Positions 44,797-56,512 of a stretch of 64,000 nucleotides of DNA are shown here, piece by piece. The stretch comes from Diphasiastrum complanatum (taxonomy: Eukaryota > Streptophyta > Lycopodiopsida > Lycopodiales > Lycopodiaceae). Both the position numbers and the translations under genes were made by a program. The stretch is taken from positions 26,001,391 through 26,065,390 of the forward strand of contig CM055107.1 in NCBI GenBank assembly GCA_029204225.1. The letters run 5' to 3'. A model generated the notes under the pieces. The model was not told the DNA's origin and did not search any database. It saw nothing but the letters and a program-made list of their open reading frames with translations. Position 1 is the first letter of the stretch; the number at the start of each line of letters is the position of its first letter.

Positions 44797-45180
44797 CTAC
44801 CTAAGCTATTCATGCTTCTCTCATCATATGTGTGAAAATTTTCCTAGAAATCAAGATCTAGAGAGTGTAGATTGCATCTCTCATACTATCTTTGAGATTT
44901 TTGGATCAAGAGGGTTGATTATCAAAGTGACTGGACCAGATCTAGTACTGTATGGAAATTCTTGCGCAGACATGTGTGAAGTACAGCCAACGTTGGTTGG
45001 ATAGTTCTCTTCCAAGTTAGATCCAAATTTCATGCTAGATAGCTTGTTTGAAAGCTAGTAGAGTCAAGATTGTGTATCAATTGGATCTTCCAATAAAAAG
45101 TTATAGCCAATTGAATCAAGGTGGGTAGGGCACCCAACCTGGTTGGACACATTTAGTTTGATCGTGCCACTAATTATGTT

Positions 45181-46039
45181 TTGAGAGTGAAAGATACTCA
45201 TAGGGAGCTTGCTTGTATTGGAGATTCTATAAAGCAAAGTGAGCTAGTCCAAGTCATACTTAATGGCTTGAGAGATGAGTATGAGAACCTTGTCCAATCC
45301 TATGCTATCAAGGAGGATCTACCTACTTTGGACGCTTTGCAAGGAGTGCTAATACCTAGAATCAAGACATGAGAACAAGCTATTAAGGATGGAGAAATTA
45401 TCACTCAATCATAATAGTGATGGCAAAGCTCTATTTGCCAAGCTCAAAGGGAGGAGCAAGAAGCAACACCAACACTTCTCCAAGGACAAAGCAAAAGATA
45501 AAGATCAAGATGGAGAGGAGGAGGATATCTCTCATGCTTCTACCTCAAAGAAGAAGAAGAATATAAAATGTTTCTTTTGTGGCAAGAAGGGTCACTATGC
45601 TACAAATTGCTTCAAGAAGAAGAATCAATTCAAGCAAACCAACCTATCAAATGAGAAAGAAGACTCTATTGGAAGTGATGGAGAGGGATCTCTTATGGTC
45701 TCTAGTTTTTCATCTACACTATTCAAGAAGGATGGATCTTCGTACATTGATAGTGGAGCATCTTCACATATGTGTACCTCCAAGGAGTCCTTCACATCTA
45801 TCATGCCTTATGGAAGAGCTAAGAAGATTATCTATACAGCAAATGACCAAGAATGCAATATTGAAGGCATAGGGAGTATTCCCTTGAAGAACTCATCTTC
45901 CAAAGTTCTTTCTCTCAACAAGGTTCTTTTTGTGCCTAGTCTTACAAAAAACCTCATAAGTATTGGCCAACTTCTTGATGGTGGCCTTGATGTGAAATTC
46001 AATATTAATACTTGTATTATCAAGAAAACTGACCATTAA
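45181..46039 (+). pseudogene. element H gag and protease, truncated
   Basis: It starts mid-gag (VKDTHRELACIGDSIKQSEL, LNGLRDEYENLVQSYAIKED), so the gag N-terminus is deleted between leader and 45181. A stop and frameshift at about 45370-45390 lead into an open frame with a CCHC knuckle (CFFCGKKGHYATNC) and protease (SYIDSGASSHMCTS, VLFVPSLTKNLISIGQ). The frame ends at 46037 and the element stops there, without integrase. Same family as elements D and E. Confidence 0.85.
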
Positions 46040-46689
46040 TGGCTACTTGGATTAAGACTTTGCAAGTGATCATTAGAGGAGTTCTCAAACTTATAAGGGC
46101 CGTCTGTTATGAGTTTCTTTTTCCCTCGTTTTTTATGTCCATGTGGCCCAATCAGTTCTTGACATAGTAGCTTCTATGTAACATAACTCGCCTGACCCGG
46201 AAAACACAATTCATGTTTGGGCAAATTTGAATTTTTGGTCTAGTGGTAGATTGGAAGCATACTATTGGCTGGCGTGCGCGGCCACTAGTTGACTAAACTG
46301 CTTGGGTTAACCTCAACTTTTAGTTATCTTGGGACTCACAAATAGGTTTGGAGCCTATTATGCTCTGGACTCTCATATTGACAAGTTCAAAAGTGAGACT
46401 CTTCAAGCTATGGCGATGAGAAGGAGACTGAGATCCTTGATATGCTCTGCAATTTTTTATAATGAGAGGGAAGACGATGGCACATCGATTGCCCGTGAAT
46501 ATCATAAGGCTTTTTGGGAACTGGTGCATCCATCGGCGAGAGGGGCTTTTTGCCAAAAGAAAAAGGCCAAGTATACATATAGATCTTATTGGAAAGGGCG
46601 GATTATTGATTTCAAAGTTTCTCTAGGAGGACAAACCATTTCAGAAGTGCTTATCAACATGTTTATATGCATTCAGATCTAATGTGGAG

Positions 46690-46855
46690 GCTATAAATCC
46701 ACATGATTTTCAAAAATGTAATTGTAAGTATCTTAATTTTCCTAATGGTGCAGTCCAATTGCAAACACTTGACGGGATACTCCTAGACATTGTCGTAAAC
46801 GATGGTCGTCTGCGGCGGTATTACGAAGAGTTGTTCTTTGTTGACCCAATCTAAC
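46690..46855 (+). pseudogene. Ty3/gypsy integrase C-terminal end
   Basis: Frame with FPNGAVQLQTLDGILLDIVV and NDGRLRRYYEELFFVDPI before a TAA. This resembles the FPNGAVEL..LDG......VNGxRLKxYYE ending of plant gypsy integrases. The frame at 46329-46682, just upstream, has no recognisable domain. A TTTTA-rich low-complexity tract follows (46885-46930). Confidence 0.5.
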
Positions 46856-47261
46856 ATCTTTTCCCTAGTATATATTCTACATTTCTCTTTATTTTATTAT
46901 TTTTATTTTTATTTTATTTTATTTTCTTGTTTATAATTCTTGTTTTGCATGCCTATTTTTCACCTACTTCCTTCTTTATACTTCATACCATTACTTTGGT
47001 ACTTTCTATGCATTCTCTTTTTCCTGTACATATTCATGGGTCATGGATGTTCTAGATCAACAAAGGATAGGCAACACCATAGAAAATGATTTTCACACCT
47101 AAGCCATCTCATCTCTGTCTAACTAGTATCTCAGGTATACAAACATCCCTAGGGATACACTCTTTTCATAAGAACTTCTACTCTGGGCCACAATCATATT
47201 TTTTCCCTTGAAGTTCTTCACTTGCATACAACAGATCCATTCCTTCATATTGAGGTTTTGA

Positions 47262-47430
47262 CAAATAGCAACCGACGGGATCCACTTCAATCTCAACCGA
47301 CGGAATCCGCTTCAATCTCAACCGACGGGATCCGTTTCAATCTCAACCGACGGGATCTGTTCAAATCTCAACCAATGGATTTTCATAAGATCTCGACCGA
47401 CGTGACTTCATTAAAATCTCGACCGACGCT
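47262..47430 (+). repeat. 25-bp minisatellite with ACCGAC core
   Basis: Seven units of TCTCAACCGACGGGATCCGTTTCAA-type sequence. The ACCGAC core sits at 47271, 47296, 47321, 47346, (47371, changed to ACCAAT), 47396 and 47422, i.e. a 25-bp period with one 26. ACCGAC is the core of the plant dehydration-responsive element (RCCGAC). Confidence 0.85.
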
Positions 47431-47654
47431 ACAGACACGTCCCATCACGCCCGCGCCCACCCAAAGGTGTCCATAAATGCCATCACTTCATCCACATTCG
47501 CACCTCACTGAAGTGCGAACTGTGGAGCTCCCTGGTGACGATCCTCTGGCGATTTTCAGACTCTCCTACATGATCCTGGCACTCTCTCATCCGCAACATC
47601 CGTCATTGCTTCTACACCATCTCCACACATCCTCCATACCCTTCTATTGATGCC

Positions 47655-47810
47655 CTCCATTCCATCTCAGCCGACGCCCTCCATTCCATCTCAGCCGACG
47701 CCCTCCACTTCCATCTCAGCTGACGCCCTCCACTTCCATCTCAGCCGACACCTTTTCCACTTCCATCTCAACCAACGCCTGATAACCCTGTCTGACATCT
47801 CAACCGACAC
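47655..47810 (+). repeat. second 24-25-bp array with GCCGAC/ACCGAC core
   Basis: Units of CATCTCAGCCGACGCCCTCCACTTC. Cores are at 47670, 47694, (47719 GCTGAC), 47744, (47771 ACCAAC) and 47803. It shares TCTCARCCGAC with the array 230 bp upstream but has a different filler. It ends 37 bp before the ATG at 47847. Confidence 0.8.
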
Positions 47811-47846
47811 CCTTTTTCCAAATTTTGTTTTTCCAGTTTCTTCATC

Positions 47847-48068
47847 ATGTCTACCAACCCTGCGTCCAGCTCTGATGACCTCGAAGCCAATAAGCTCGAC
47901 ATCCAATTGTTCAAATTGGATATTATAGAAATGCAACACTGGTACCAACAGGCAGCAGCTTTCTTTCCAGTAATTGAGTTCCAAATGTCTGTCCTAACGG
48001 GGTATCAAAGCCCCTATCTCGTGCATATGATCTATGCCAATTACAATGCTACAGCAAGGTTGTGCTAG
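47847..48068 (+). CDS. unrecognised short reading frame, start of decayed ORF
   Basis: 73 codons from MSTNPASSSDDLEANKLDI. No family recognised. It is hydrophilic at first, then has a Trp/Tyr/Phe-rich part. It may be the N-terminus of the longer broken frame that follows, since 48070-48300 also lacks a clean frame. It follows the RCCGAC arrays directly. Confidence 0.35.
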   Translation: MSTNPASSSDDLEANKLDIQLFKLDIIEMQHWYQQAAAFFPVIEFQMSVLTGYQSPYLVHMIYANYNATARLC

Positions 48069-48300
48069 CTAATAGTTCCTCCTGTGAGGCCTGCAGCTTG
48101 TGGACAAGGCATGGGACATTCCCATCGAGCAACAAAAGTCCAAGCATGCATGATCATGGGCTACCTCCCCATCGGGATCCCAACCTAAAAGGGTCAACAC
48201 AAGTATAGTCCCACTGGTACGGAGGCAAACAAGCCCACAGCCGGATCCACAAGTAGCCACAACATCTGAAGCTCAAGAGGCCGATACCTCCAAGGCCCAT

Positions 48301-50800
48301 TTGCCCGACACACGACAACAACGGATGCAAAAGAAGCTTCACGCTGGGAGCACATCACCAGTGGGATCAATTTCAAATGATTCCACCTTGGATGATGGCA
48401 GCTCATCCACAGCATCACAACAGCAGTCATCACCCTCACATGTCATTGACGGGGGTGATGGAGCAACGACATCAGCAGCAGCCCAACATATGCCCACCTT
48501 ACACCCTGCTACTCCACCAGACGAAGTCACCACCCCACCCACATTAATTACCACGCCAACGCCAACAACATCACCAATGGCACAAGATTTGGGGGGTGGA
48601 GGAGTGGAGATATCTAGTCTTCAGGACACAGAAGCGACTCAGCAACCACAACCACATGCCCAGCAAGTCCACACATTGGACACATCGCAATATTTTGATG
48701 TTGCGGACCTGATGGAAATAAGCTACAATGAGCCAGAAATGTGGAGCAACTAGAAAGAAGTCTGACCCCTCCACTAACCACCACCACCACAATAATTACC
48801 AACATCATCCCTCCACTCCCTTCACCTCCACCTCCATCTTCAGAATTGACACAACGCTTATTTTTTGGTTTAGCCTCACCATCCCACACTCCAGATCAGT
48901 ACCCAACTCTCACTAACCCTGAAAAGCTCACTGAAGCAGCCAAGCGCTCGATGATAGGCCTATCCGAAATGAGCTACCACATGCATTGGTTGGTGAGCCG
49001 TGCTCGAGAGCAAGGTCCAACATCAAGACCAAGAAATTGTGCGATATCAAATGCTGGCCAAAGAAAAAGAGGAAGAGACAATGGAAACCAGATCCGTGAT
49101 GGCCAGGCAGAAATCCACTTTGGAAGATGTCCAGCAACAACTGAAGCACCAGATGATCCAAATCGACCAAGTACAAGATGGATCGTCGTGTGCAATGACA
49201 GTCGATGCTCCTCTAGTCAAGCCCGAGGACATTCAATTCCAGTCCCCAAAGGCCTCAGCCATCTGGATGGAGAAATACATGCAGCTAATTCAAGAATGAG
49301 AAGCCGAAAAGAAAAATTTTCAAAACATTGTGGCCAAACAAGAGAAGATCATCCTGGAGTCCCAGAAGCAGCTGGAAGAAACCACAAAGGCCCTGTAGCA
49401 AGTCTTGGAAAAGGTGAACCAATTATGGGACACGGCGTGCAAGGCCCAAGCAGGTGCTCAAGTAACGAAGCCACGGGACGATGATGGGAATGATGGAGCA
49501 GGGAATCAAGATGGGCAAACCCACCCTTCAGACGGTAGCTCGGGATCGGGTGGCCAGAGAGCCGAGGCTGCTTCCAGAACTTTTCCTCGACCCCCTCCCA
49601 CTTTCAACCCCTCCTCCTACTTTGCTTTCAACTTTTCCGAAACATTCATTTCAACTTACCCGATTCTTTCATCTTCCCTCTCTCCATCGCCTCCTAGCAA
49701 AATAATAGGCCCATCAAAAGGCCCAACTGACACCTACAAAGCCCGACGGGACAAGTTCCTCCAACAACTCTACTCCCCCGGTGCGGCGTATAACTTGCTG
49801 ATCCGACCTCCTCCTAAACCTATCACCCTCGCACCCCTCTCTCCAAATCATTCCATCCCTGACCTTCCAGAAACTAACATAGACATGGGAGATGATGATG
49901 ACTTCCTGGCAGATCAACCAGAGATAAGAAGGTTCTCGCCCAGGCAAGACACGAATGCAACTGAGTCGTCGACAAGTGAGCGAACAAAAGAGAAAGATAC
50001 GGGTACCAAGGCCCTAGATGATTATCTGGCAAGGGCATCCCAGCCGCATAGGACAACTTCCCCTACCAGGCCCAGAGGCAAATTGGCTGATACAAGGGAG
50101 GGAATCAGAAAAGTTTGAAAGAAAGTACCCTCCCAACATGAGGGGAGGCAAAGAAGACATTGATCAAAGCCAATACTCCACCAGGGCCGAAATCATTGCC
50201 GCATTACAACCGCAACTAGAATGGCGGAATAAGGTCCTGAAGGATAGTAGGAGACTTCAAGAGTATTTGAAGACACCGGCTTGGAAGCGAGGGGATCCTT
50301 TCTACATGCCACTCAAACACAGAAACCCATGGCCGGTGGAAAAGCAGCGAGTAAAGTTGATAAACTGGCCAGTCATCCCGGAAATTTCAGAGAGAACCAC
50401 CTCAGATGATCTGAGGCTGCAGTTACTCGACTTTGGCCATAAATACAAATCAAGTGCCGATCTTTGCGTGCTGGAAAGTGCCGAATATTGCATATCCATG
50501 GCCTTTTTGATGCAGCAAGAGTGTTTATGGGATCGAGGCCTGGAGCCCATCAAAATCAACCCAAATGTAGCCCTCCAGTCAGAAGAAGACCATAAAATGA
50601 TGGCCAGGCTACTATAGAGCGGCCTTCATGTCATCACGCTATCTGACCATGGTGGAAGACTGGCAGGAAATGGGCTTCGTGGAGAAGATAAGAGAATATC
50701 TGGGGCCCCTCAATTTCGGAAGTAAGCTCCGCTTCCAGGTTTTTGAAGCCCTAGGACAAAAGATGGGCGAACGAAAGCAGACGGCATAACGACGAGGCAA
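48301..50800 (+). pseudogene. long unrecognised decayed reading frame
   Basis: Pieces in two or three frames connect with few breaks. 48301-48753 is Ser/Thr/Gln/Pro-rich and ends in a TAG. A frame shift near 48745 leads to LTNPEKLTEAAKRSMIGLSE; a shift back near 49005 gives a coiled-coil-like Glu/Gln-rich stretch (to about 49400, with TGA at 49297 and TAG at 49396). Next is a Pro-rich region (49405-50118). A last shift near 50100 gives a basic/aromatic part (RKYPPNMRGGKEDID, LQPQLEWRNKVLKD, EYCISMAFLMQQE) ending near 50788. I do not recognise it. Its neighbours (gypsy integrase tail, LTR-like 3' flank) suggest an extra or gag-like ORF of an LTR element. Confidence 0.45.
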
Positions 50801-50979
50801 GCAGGACTCGCAAGTTCTCAAAAGGGCTGGTATGTAGCGACCAATTGAGAGACTTTCAATTTTGAAGAATAAGTTTTGCGGACAATAAGCACCTAGTTTC
50901 ATGGAAGCAAACAAAGACCCATGCTTTTCCAAGTGTCAAGCGGAAGACATCACTGGTGTTGCAGTGGGTCCTGCAACAG

Positions 50980-51900
50980 ATTAGGGGTGGATAATGTTAG
51001 CACATTCCAAAGAATCTCCAGATGTAGAGCCAAGCTGAAGACACAAGTTATCTCTCACCCATGACCGAGGAGGTCTCAGAAGGAGGAGAGCAGAAGAAGT
51101 TGAGAGCCGAGAAAGTACTAGCTTGAAAGACAGTGAGTTACCTATGTGAGCCTCCATGGTGTATCCCAAAGAAGGAATGACCATGTAGGAGCTAGTCATA
51201 TTTTCTAGGCTTTGTAAATAAATGTAGACCCCCCTTAAATTAGTTTGAGTGAGCCACCTTTTGATGGTGACCTTTAGTGGAAGGGCAAATTCCACATGTA
51301 ATTTCTAGTTTGGTGGAATTGTCGCTTGGGCTCCACATGGGCAGCCTTCTTGCTTATTTAAGGGCTCCTCTCTCTTGTGAGGGAGCTTTTTGAATGTATT
51401 GTCAAGTTCTCTTGAGCAAATAAAGAGGATCCTCCACGAGTTCTTGATGATTGCTAAGCTCCTTGTTCGCGGCAATGTTCTTGAGTGAAATTTCTATGAG
51501 CATGCTTGAATTCCTTGCATTGTGGATTAACTAGTTTCTTGTTTTCTAGTTTCTTGCTTAGTTGTGGATTAGAATTCACTTCTTGTTTATGGAATAAGGT
51601 AAAAAATAGCATTCAAGTAAACTAAATAGGCTGGAATAATGGTGTGGATCTTGTAAACTCTTTTACTTTCCAGTTTTTTATTGTTCTTGGGCATTCTAAG
51701 CAGTGTTTCTTGATTCTTGGACTGTTAAATGCTGTTAGGAATCTAGTTTCTTGTTCTTGTTCAGTGGTTAATCTTGTTCTTGATTGATTTCTGATTTAGT
51801 AGATAGTGGTAGGTCTGCTTCCTGTTCCAAAACGTTGATCCTCTTGAACCAAAGATGGTTACATGGTTGGTTTCTGCATGTAGCTGAGCATCGGAACTGT
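50980..51900 (+). repeat. LTR-like sequence
   Basis: AGGGGTGGA (about 50980) resembles a polypurine tract and precedes TGTTAGCACATTCC, a typical LTR start. A TATA-like TTATTTAAGG is at 51354-51363 and AATAAA at 51419-51424, spaced as in an LTR R region. No second copy is found in the window, so the right end (about 51900) is a guess. Confidence 0.45.
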
Positions 51901-52914
51901 GTCTCCCACTGACGGGCTAGAAAATCCATGTTGAAATCGGAGTAACACTTCTGCTTGTAACAGTTCTAATAAGAAGAAAAACCATAAAGAACCGTAACTC
52001 AAGAAGAGGTAAAGAAATCCAAGAACCGTGTTCACAGATTCAGAGAATCTGTGAAGATTGATTATATTATATACGCTTTGTCTGCTTAATTCAAATTTGG
52101 AGATGGCACTCATTTTTTCATTCCAGTAGATAGTTGGCGCTCTTATTTTCATTTCAATGTGAAGGTGGCGTTCATATTTGGAGATGGCACCCATATTTTC
52201 ATTCTCGTGGAAGGAATGCGTATGCATACATTTTGCTCTTTTTCCTGATTCGAATTTGGGGAGATCCAGTGAAAATTTTGCCCTCTTCGTAAGCAATGGA
52301 GGGAATATTTTGAATTTAGTCAAGTTAAACTGTGAATAGTTTACAGTTCTTAACTGTGACTATAGACACTCTCATTAGATCATTGGGAGTTGGGGAGGCC
52401 TCGGGAGCGGTGGGGGCAAGCAAATAAACAATATTGTTTTTTTTATTTTGATATTTTTCTATATCCTACATGGCATTCCTTAAAAGGTCTTTTTTATATT
52501 GAAAACTCCTGTAATGATAATTCCCGGTTGCAAATTGAATATTATTGGTCGAATTTTTTTACAGGAATGGAACTTCTTTGGAGACGGGCAAAGAGGTTGA
52601 ATTCCTTACGGATTTCTGACGACTTTTTTTTCCCAAGACCCGAAATAAATATTCATTAGACAAAGGTAAATGTGTGACTTATGTCCCGGGATTCACTATT
52701 TCTTGACCAAATAGGCCAAGTTGCCCTATTTTTGAAAAAATTAAGCCTATTGTTATTGGGGGAAAAATATTGTTGATGCCATAGTAGGCCAAACGTGAAA
52801 ACAAGAAACTGATAATTATTGTTTACCACTCGAAATTTCCAAATCGAAGCAATTTGAAAGGGTCGTAAGATCTAAAAGAAGTCATCTAAACCTTATACAC
52901 ACACTCCCTCCCTT
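51901..52914. other. intergenic, no gene recognised
   Basis: 52060-52200 has three or four loose repeats of GGAGATGGC(A/G)CTCATTTTTTCATTC-like sequence. The rest is AT-rich without coding signal. Confidence 0.35.
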
Positions 52915-52979
52915 CCTCTGATCTAAATTGAACAAACATGTTCCATCACTCCCATTCAACCAAGCTATCACACTTCTGC

Positions 52980-53300
52980 AAACACCCTCTCAACCGAGTC
53001 CCCTCTCTCTCACTTCTTGACCGACTCCTGCCCAAGCTCCCTCCATCAGTTCTCGACCGACTGGCTTGAACACCATCTCGACCGGCTGGCTTCAAAGCCA
53101 TCTTGACCAGCTGGCTTCAGAGGATCTTGATCGGAGCCATCTCGACTAGCTGGCTTCAAAGCATTTGGAACGACTGCCATGAGCACAAACTCTCGATTGA
53201 CTAGCAGGCAGCAGCAAATCTCAACCGACTGCAATGAAGCAGTAAATCTCAACCGACTGCCATGAAGCAACAAATCTCGACCAACTAAAAATGCCTATCT
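52980..53300 (+). repeat. degenerate TCTCGACCGACTGGCTTCAA repeats
   Basis: 25-29-bp units with a TCTCRACCGACTGSC core at 53056, 53081 (ACCGGC), 53224 and 53252, and several decayed ones between (for example GACCAGC at 53105). It shares the TCTCRACCGAC core with the arrays at 47.26-47.81 kb, but the filler is CTGGCTTCAAAGCCA. Similar isolated units occur at 52990, 53021 and 53797. Confidence 0.7.
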
Positions 53301-53865
53301 CAGTCCAATCTAGACCGGAGTCGACAGAAAAAGGCTTACCTCTATCCGATCTGGACCAACAGAACATGCTTACCTCAATCTAACTTGCAAAACGACCTGA
53401 AGACTCCACGATTTGCATACAACATCGTACTGCAAGCAACCAAGTCCTTCAAAACAACAAAATAGACCAAAAAAATAAAAGTTTATCAAATCCCATCATT
53501 GTTGGATGTTTGAACAAACTACAAGCAATGTCATCCAAGCGAACAACCCCTACGAATCAATTTGCAACAAAACCTCTACGCTGCCACGACCCCTCTAAGC
53601 AAACCGAGCAGAAGGAAGCCGCAAGAGACAACCGCCTTCCAAAAAAATCTCTTCCATGAGGGTCTCCAAAAACAAAACAAATACACTCACAAACCCTAAC
53701 CCTTAGACACAAACTTACCTATCTTTGACAAAGAGGCCCTACAGACACAAAAAAAATTCCTGAGCCCCTCCATCAGCTTTTAATCAACTCCTGCAACTCC
53801 CTCTCAACCGACTCCTGCAACTCCACCTCAATTGAGTCCCCTCCCTTTTCGAACTCGACCGAACG
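53301..53865. other. no gene recognised; repeat-bearing DNA fused to gypsy RT
   Basis: A + strand frame from about 53530 (MSSKRTTPTNQFATKPLRCH) is short and stop-ridden. From 53780 to 53860, CAACTCCTGCAACTCC-type repeats with ACCGAC run into the truncated RT read on the other strand. The junction is near 53865. Confidence 0.4.
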
Positions 53866-54221
53866 TGACCTTAGGATGTCCCAGACGATCCTAAAATGCT
53901 CTTTATGTTCTGCCAAAGTCTTACTGAACACTAGGATATCCTCTAACAATACCACTACAAATCTTCCCAAATATGACATGAACAAATCGTTCATAATCTA
54001 TTGGAAAGTTGTCGGTGCATTGGTTAGACCAAAAAGCAACACCAAAAATTTGTAGTGTCCAAAGCGAGTTCGAAAACCCATTTTGGTATATCTTCTGCCC
54101 TAATGCGTATCTGATGGAATCCCGACCTTAGATCTATCTTGGTAAAGTACCCATTACCACCAAGATAATCTATTAGGTCATCCATCCGCGGATATCTATT
54201 CTTAACGGTTATCTTGTTCAA
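53866..54221 (-). pseudogene. Ty3/gypsy RT fragment
   Basis: The minus strand encodes [20 protein letters not shown] and [20 protein letters not shown] (first catalytic Asp block), a frameshifted FGLTNAP-like part near 54030, then LGRFVVVLLEDILVFSKTLAEH (catalytic LDD changed to LED). It is cut at about 53866. The N-terminal RT part and the protease are deleted, since the gag zinc knuckle lies only 120 bp upstream. Confidence 0.85.
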
Positions 54222-54329
54222 TTTTTTTTACTTTTAATGCACTTAAAGTCATTAGGTCCAAAGAATAAAGAACTAAGAAAAAAATGCATCCATCTCATTA
54301 CTTCGAGATAGATTACCTGAGGTAGAAGT

Positions 54330-55203
54330 TGGTTATTTGACACAATCTCGTGCAAGGTGACCCTCGCCATTGCACTTAAAGCACAGGTTCTTCTTACGAG
54401 CTTCAGCTTTATCAATGCCACCTTGAAAAGTTTTTCTTGATTTTCTTAGGATTGTTGGAATTGGGATGTGTTTCACTAACAGCTTCCCTATCCTTCCTCT
54501 TAAATTGAAGAACTTTTTTTTTGCTCATTAGGCTATTGACCCCTAGGTGGCTTAGGTGTGTCATCAAAGAATTTTGTAGCCCTAATAGCATCTTCTAGGG
54601 TTTTTGGATGGTTCCTATAAACATCCACTTGATAATCTTTTGGTAACCCATCAATAACCATCTAACATTTGTATCTTAGGTGGAATATCACTATAAAGTG
54701 GATTCAGGTACTCATGAAAATCTTGAATAAATTGTTCCAAACCTTTATTCATTGATAAATGACTCACTTTTGAAAGTGATCACTAAAAGTGGTAGGAAGT
54801 ATTCCCTAAAAACTATGCAAAAGTCTTCCCATGTACAAGGTTGATTGCCTTTTGCAACTAGGTCATCCCACTATACTAAGGCTCTTCCTTCAAGGAACAT
54901 AGTAACAGTGGATAACTTTTCACATTCAGGGAATTGGTTCATGGCAAAGTATTTGTTCCAAACATTTAGCCAAGAACTTGTAAGTTCCTATCTTCTCCCC
55001 CCCCCCTTAGACACTTTTACGGGAGGTGGAATTACATGCTTCTTCTGATTGGCTAACCTAGACTCTAAGTCTTGGTTTCTTTGATTAGTTTCAAGAAGCT
55101 GCTTATTAGTGGTTTGAATTTGTTGGTATAAAAGTTCAAGAGCTTGTGTCACATTGGATGGGTTTGATAGATCAAATGTTGGGTTTTCATTGGTCTGATC
55201 CAT
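54330..55203 (-). pseudogene. Ty3/gypsy gag
   Basis: ATG at 55201 (MDQTNENPTFDLSNPSNVTQ), with a Gln/Asn-rich helical stretch. In other frames: WEDFCIVFREYF near 54820 (Retrotrans_gag region) and a CCHC knuckle CFKCNGEGHLARDC near 54350-54395. Stops and shifts are frequent. A 10-base C run near 54998-55007 interrupts the N-terminal frame. Confidence 0.75.
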
Positions 55204-56202
55204 TGGGGTTGCTTGTGTGTTTTCCTATTATGCAAATACAACAACAAGTGCTCAAATTAGAATGATAGAAATGCTTCAATTCTTACATCCAATGCAAATA
55301 TAAAGCATTTACTTCTACTCATTCAATCTTATTGTTTGTAAACTCAATCCAAGCCTACTATAGAGCTCAATCCAAGCTTAAGAGAAAAACAACAAGAAGC
55401 TATATTTGCCTTAATCCAAAGCAAAAATGAAAACCAAATTTTTATGTAAGCTAATATTTACATAAAGTTCTCATTCCAATTCCATTTCCATTTGTCATTT
55501 CAAAAGAAACCAAAATTCTCACATTTCTCACTATTCTAGATCTCCAAATCCATGAAACTAGTGCCTAGAAATGGAAAACTAATGAAGCTTTATGAAAACT
55601 TCAATTTTCAGATTTACAGATTTGAAAATCAGAACTTCAAAATGACAAAAAATAGAACTTCAAAACTTGTTTTATGCACAAAGTTACACTACCATTCCCT
55701 TCCTACATTGCCATTTTCATGAAACTAGGAGATAGAAAAGTGTAACTAATGAAGTTTGGATGAAAAATTCACTTTTCAGATTTTCAGATTTACAGGTTTA
55801 AAAAACAGAACTTCAAAATAAAAATCAGAACTTCAAACACTTCATTTATGCAAAAAAAAACACTAGTTTTGATCAAAACACAAAGCTAGAATCAATCTTT
55901 TTGCAAAAAAAGAGTTTGTCTATGTAGAGGAAGACTTCCTCTAACCATCCCACAAATCTTTTTTCAGAACTTTTAAAAACCCAAAGCCCGCTTTAAAACT
56001 TCTCTAACATGATCAAAAATCAGCCCATAAACAATTCTATAAGCATCACTACTCCCTTCCAAAGAGAACTAGATTCATTGGCTACTTCAACTACAAGCTT
56101 CCTACAACTAGAAAAGCCAATAATCTTTCCAAAAACAAAAAAATTAGTTGGTGATCTTAATAGAACTTGAAGAAGGTTAGAAAGGTTACCATCCTTTGTC
56201 TA
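55204..56202 (-). other. gypsy leader, non-coding
   Basis: AT-rich leader between PBS and gag. It contains an internal duplication: AAAATCAGAACTTCAAAAT.../...TTCAGATTTACAG blocks recur at 55560-55690 and 55720-55850. No coding signal. Confidence 0.45.
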
Positions 56203-56214
56203 GCTCTGATACCA
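56203..56214 (-). promoter_or_regulatory. primer-binding site of the minus-strand gypsy element
   Basis: GCTCTGATACCA (minus TGGTATCAGAGC). It is separated by one base (C) from the LTR end, as in plant gypsy elements that end TTGTAACA-G-TGGTATC. Confidence 0.8.
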
Positions 56215-56215
56215 C

Positions 56216-56457
56216 TTTTACAAGTAGAGGTGAGAAAGTCCTCCAAATCCAAGGTAGAGCCTCCAAATGTCCTCCAAGCAACCTGCAAGCTTCAAAATGC
56301 TCCCCAACTCCAAGCTAGGCTACACCCTAGTAGCCACACTAGAGCATAAGCAAAGCAAACAAGAGAGATCTCTCCCCCTCCCAATGGGCATCCTACTACC
56401 CTCATATAGAAGGCAATGATCCCCTCCAGTGCACTATGGAGTTCCATGCCCATCCAA

Positions 56458-56512
<55 letters not shown>

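Noticed and set aside
47262-47810. CRISPR-like array (25-bp repeats)
   Set aside because: There are no unique spacers; the units are contiguous minisatellite repeats in a plant genome.
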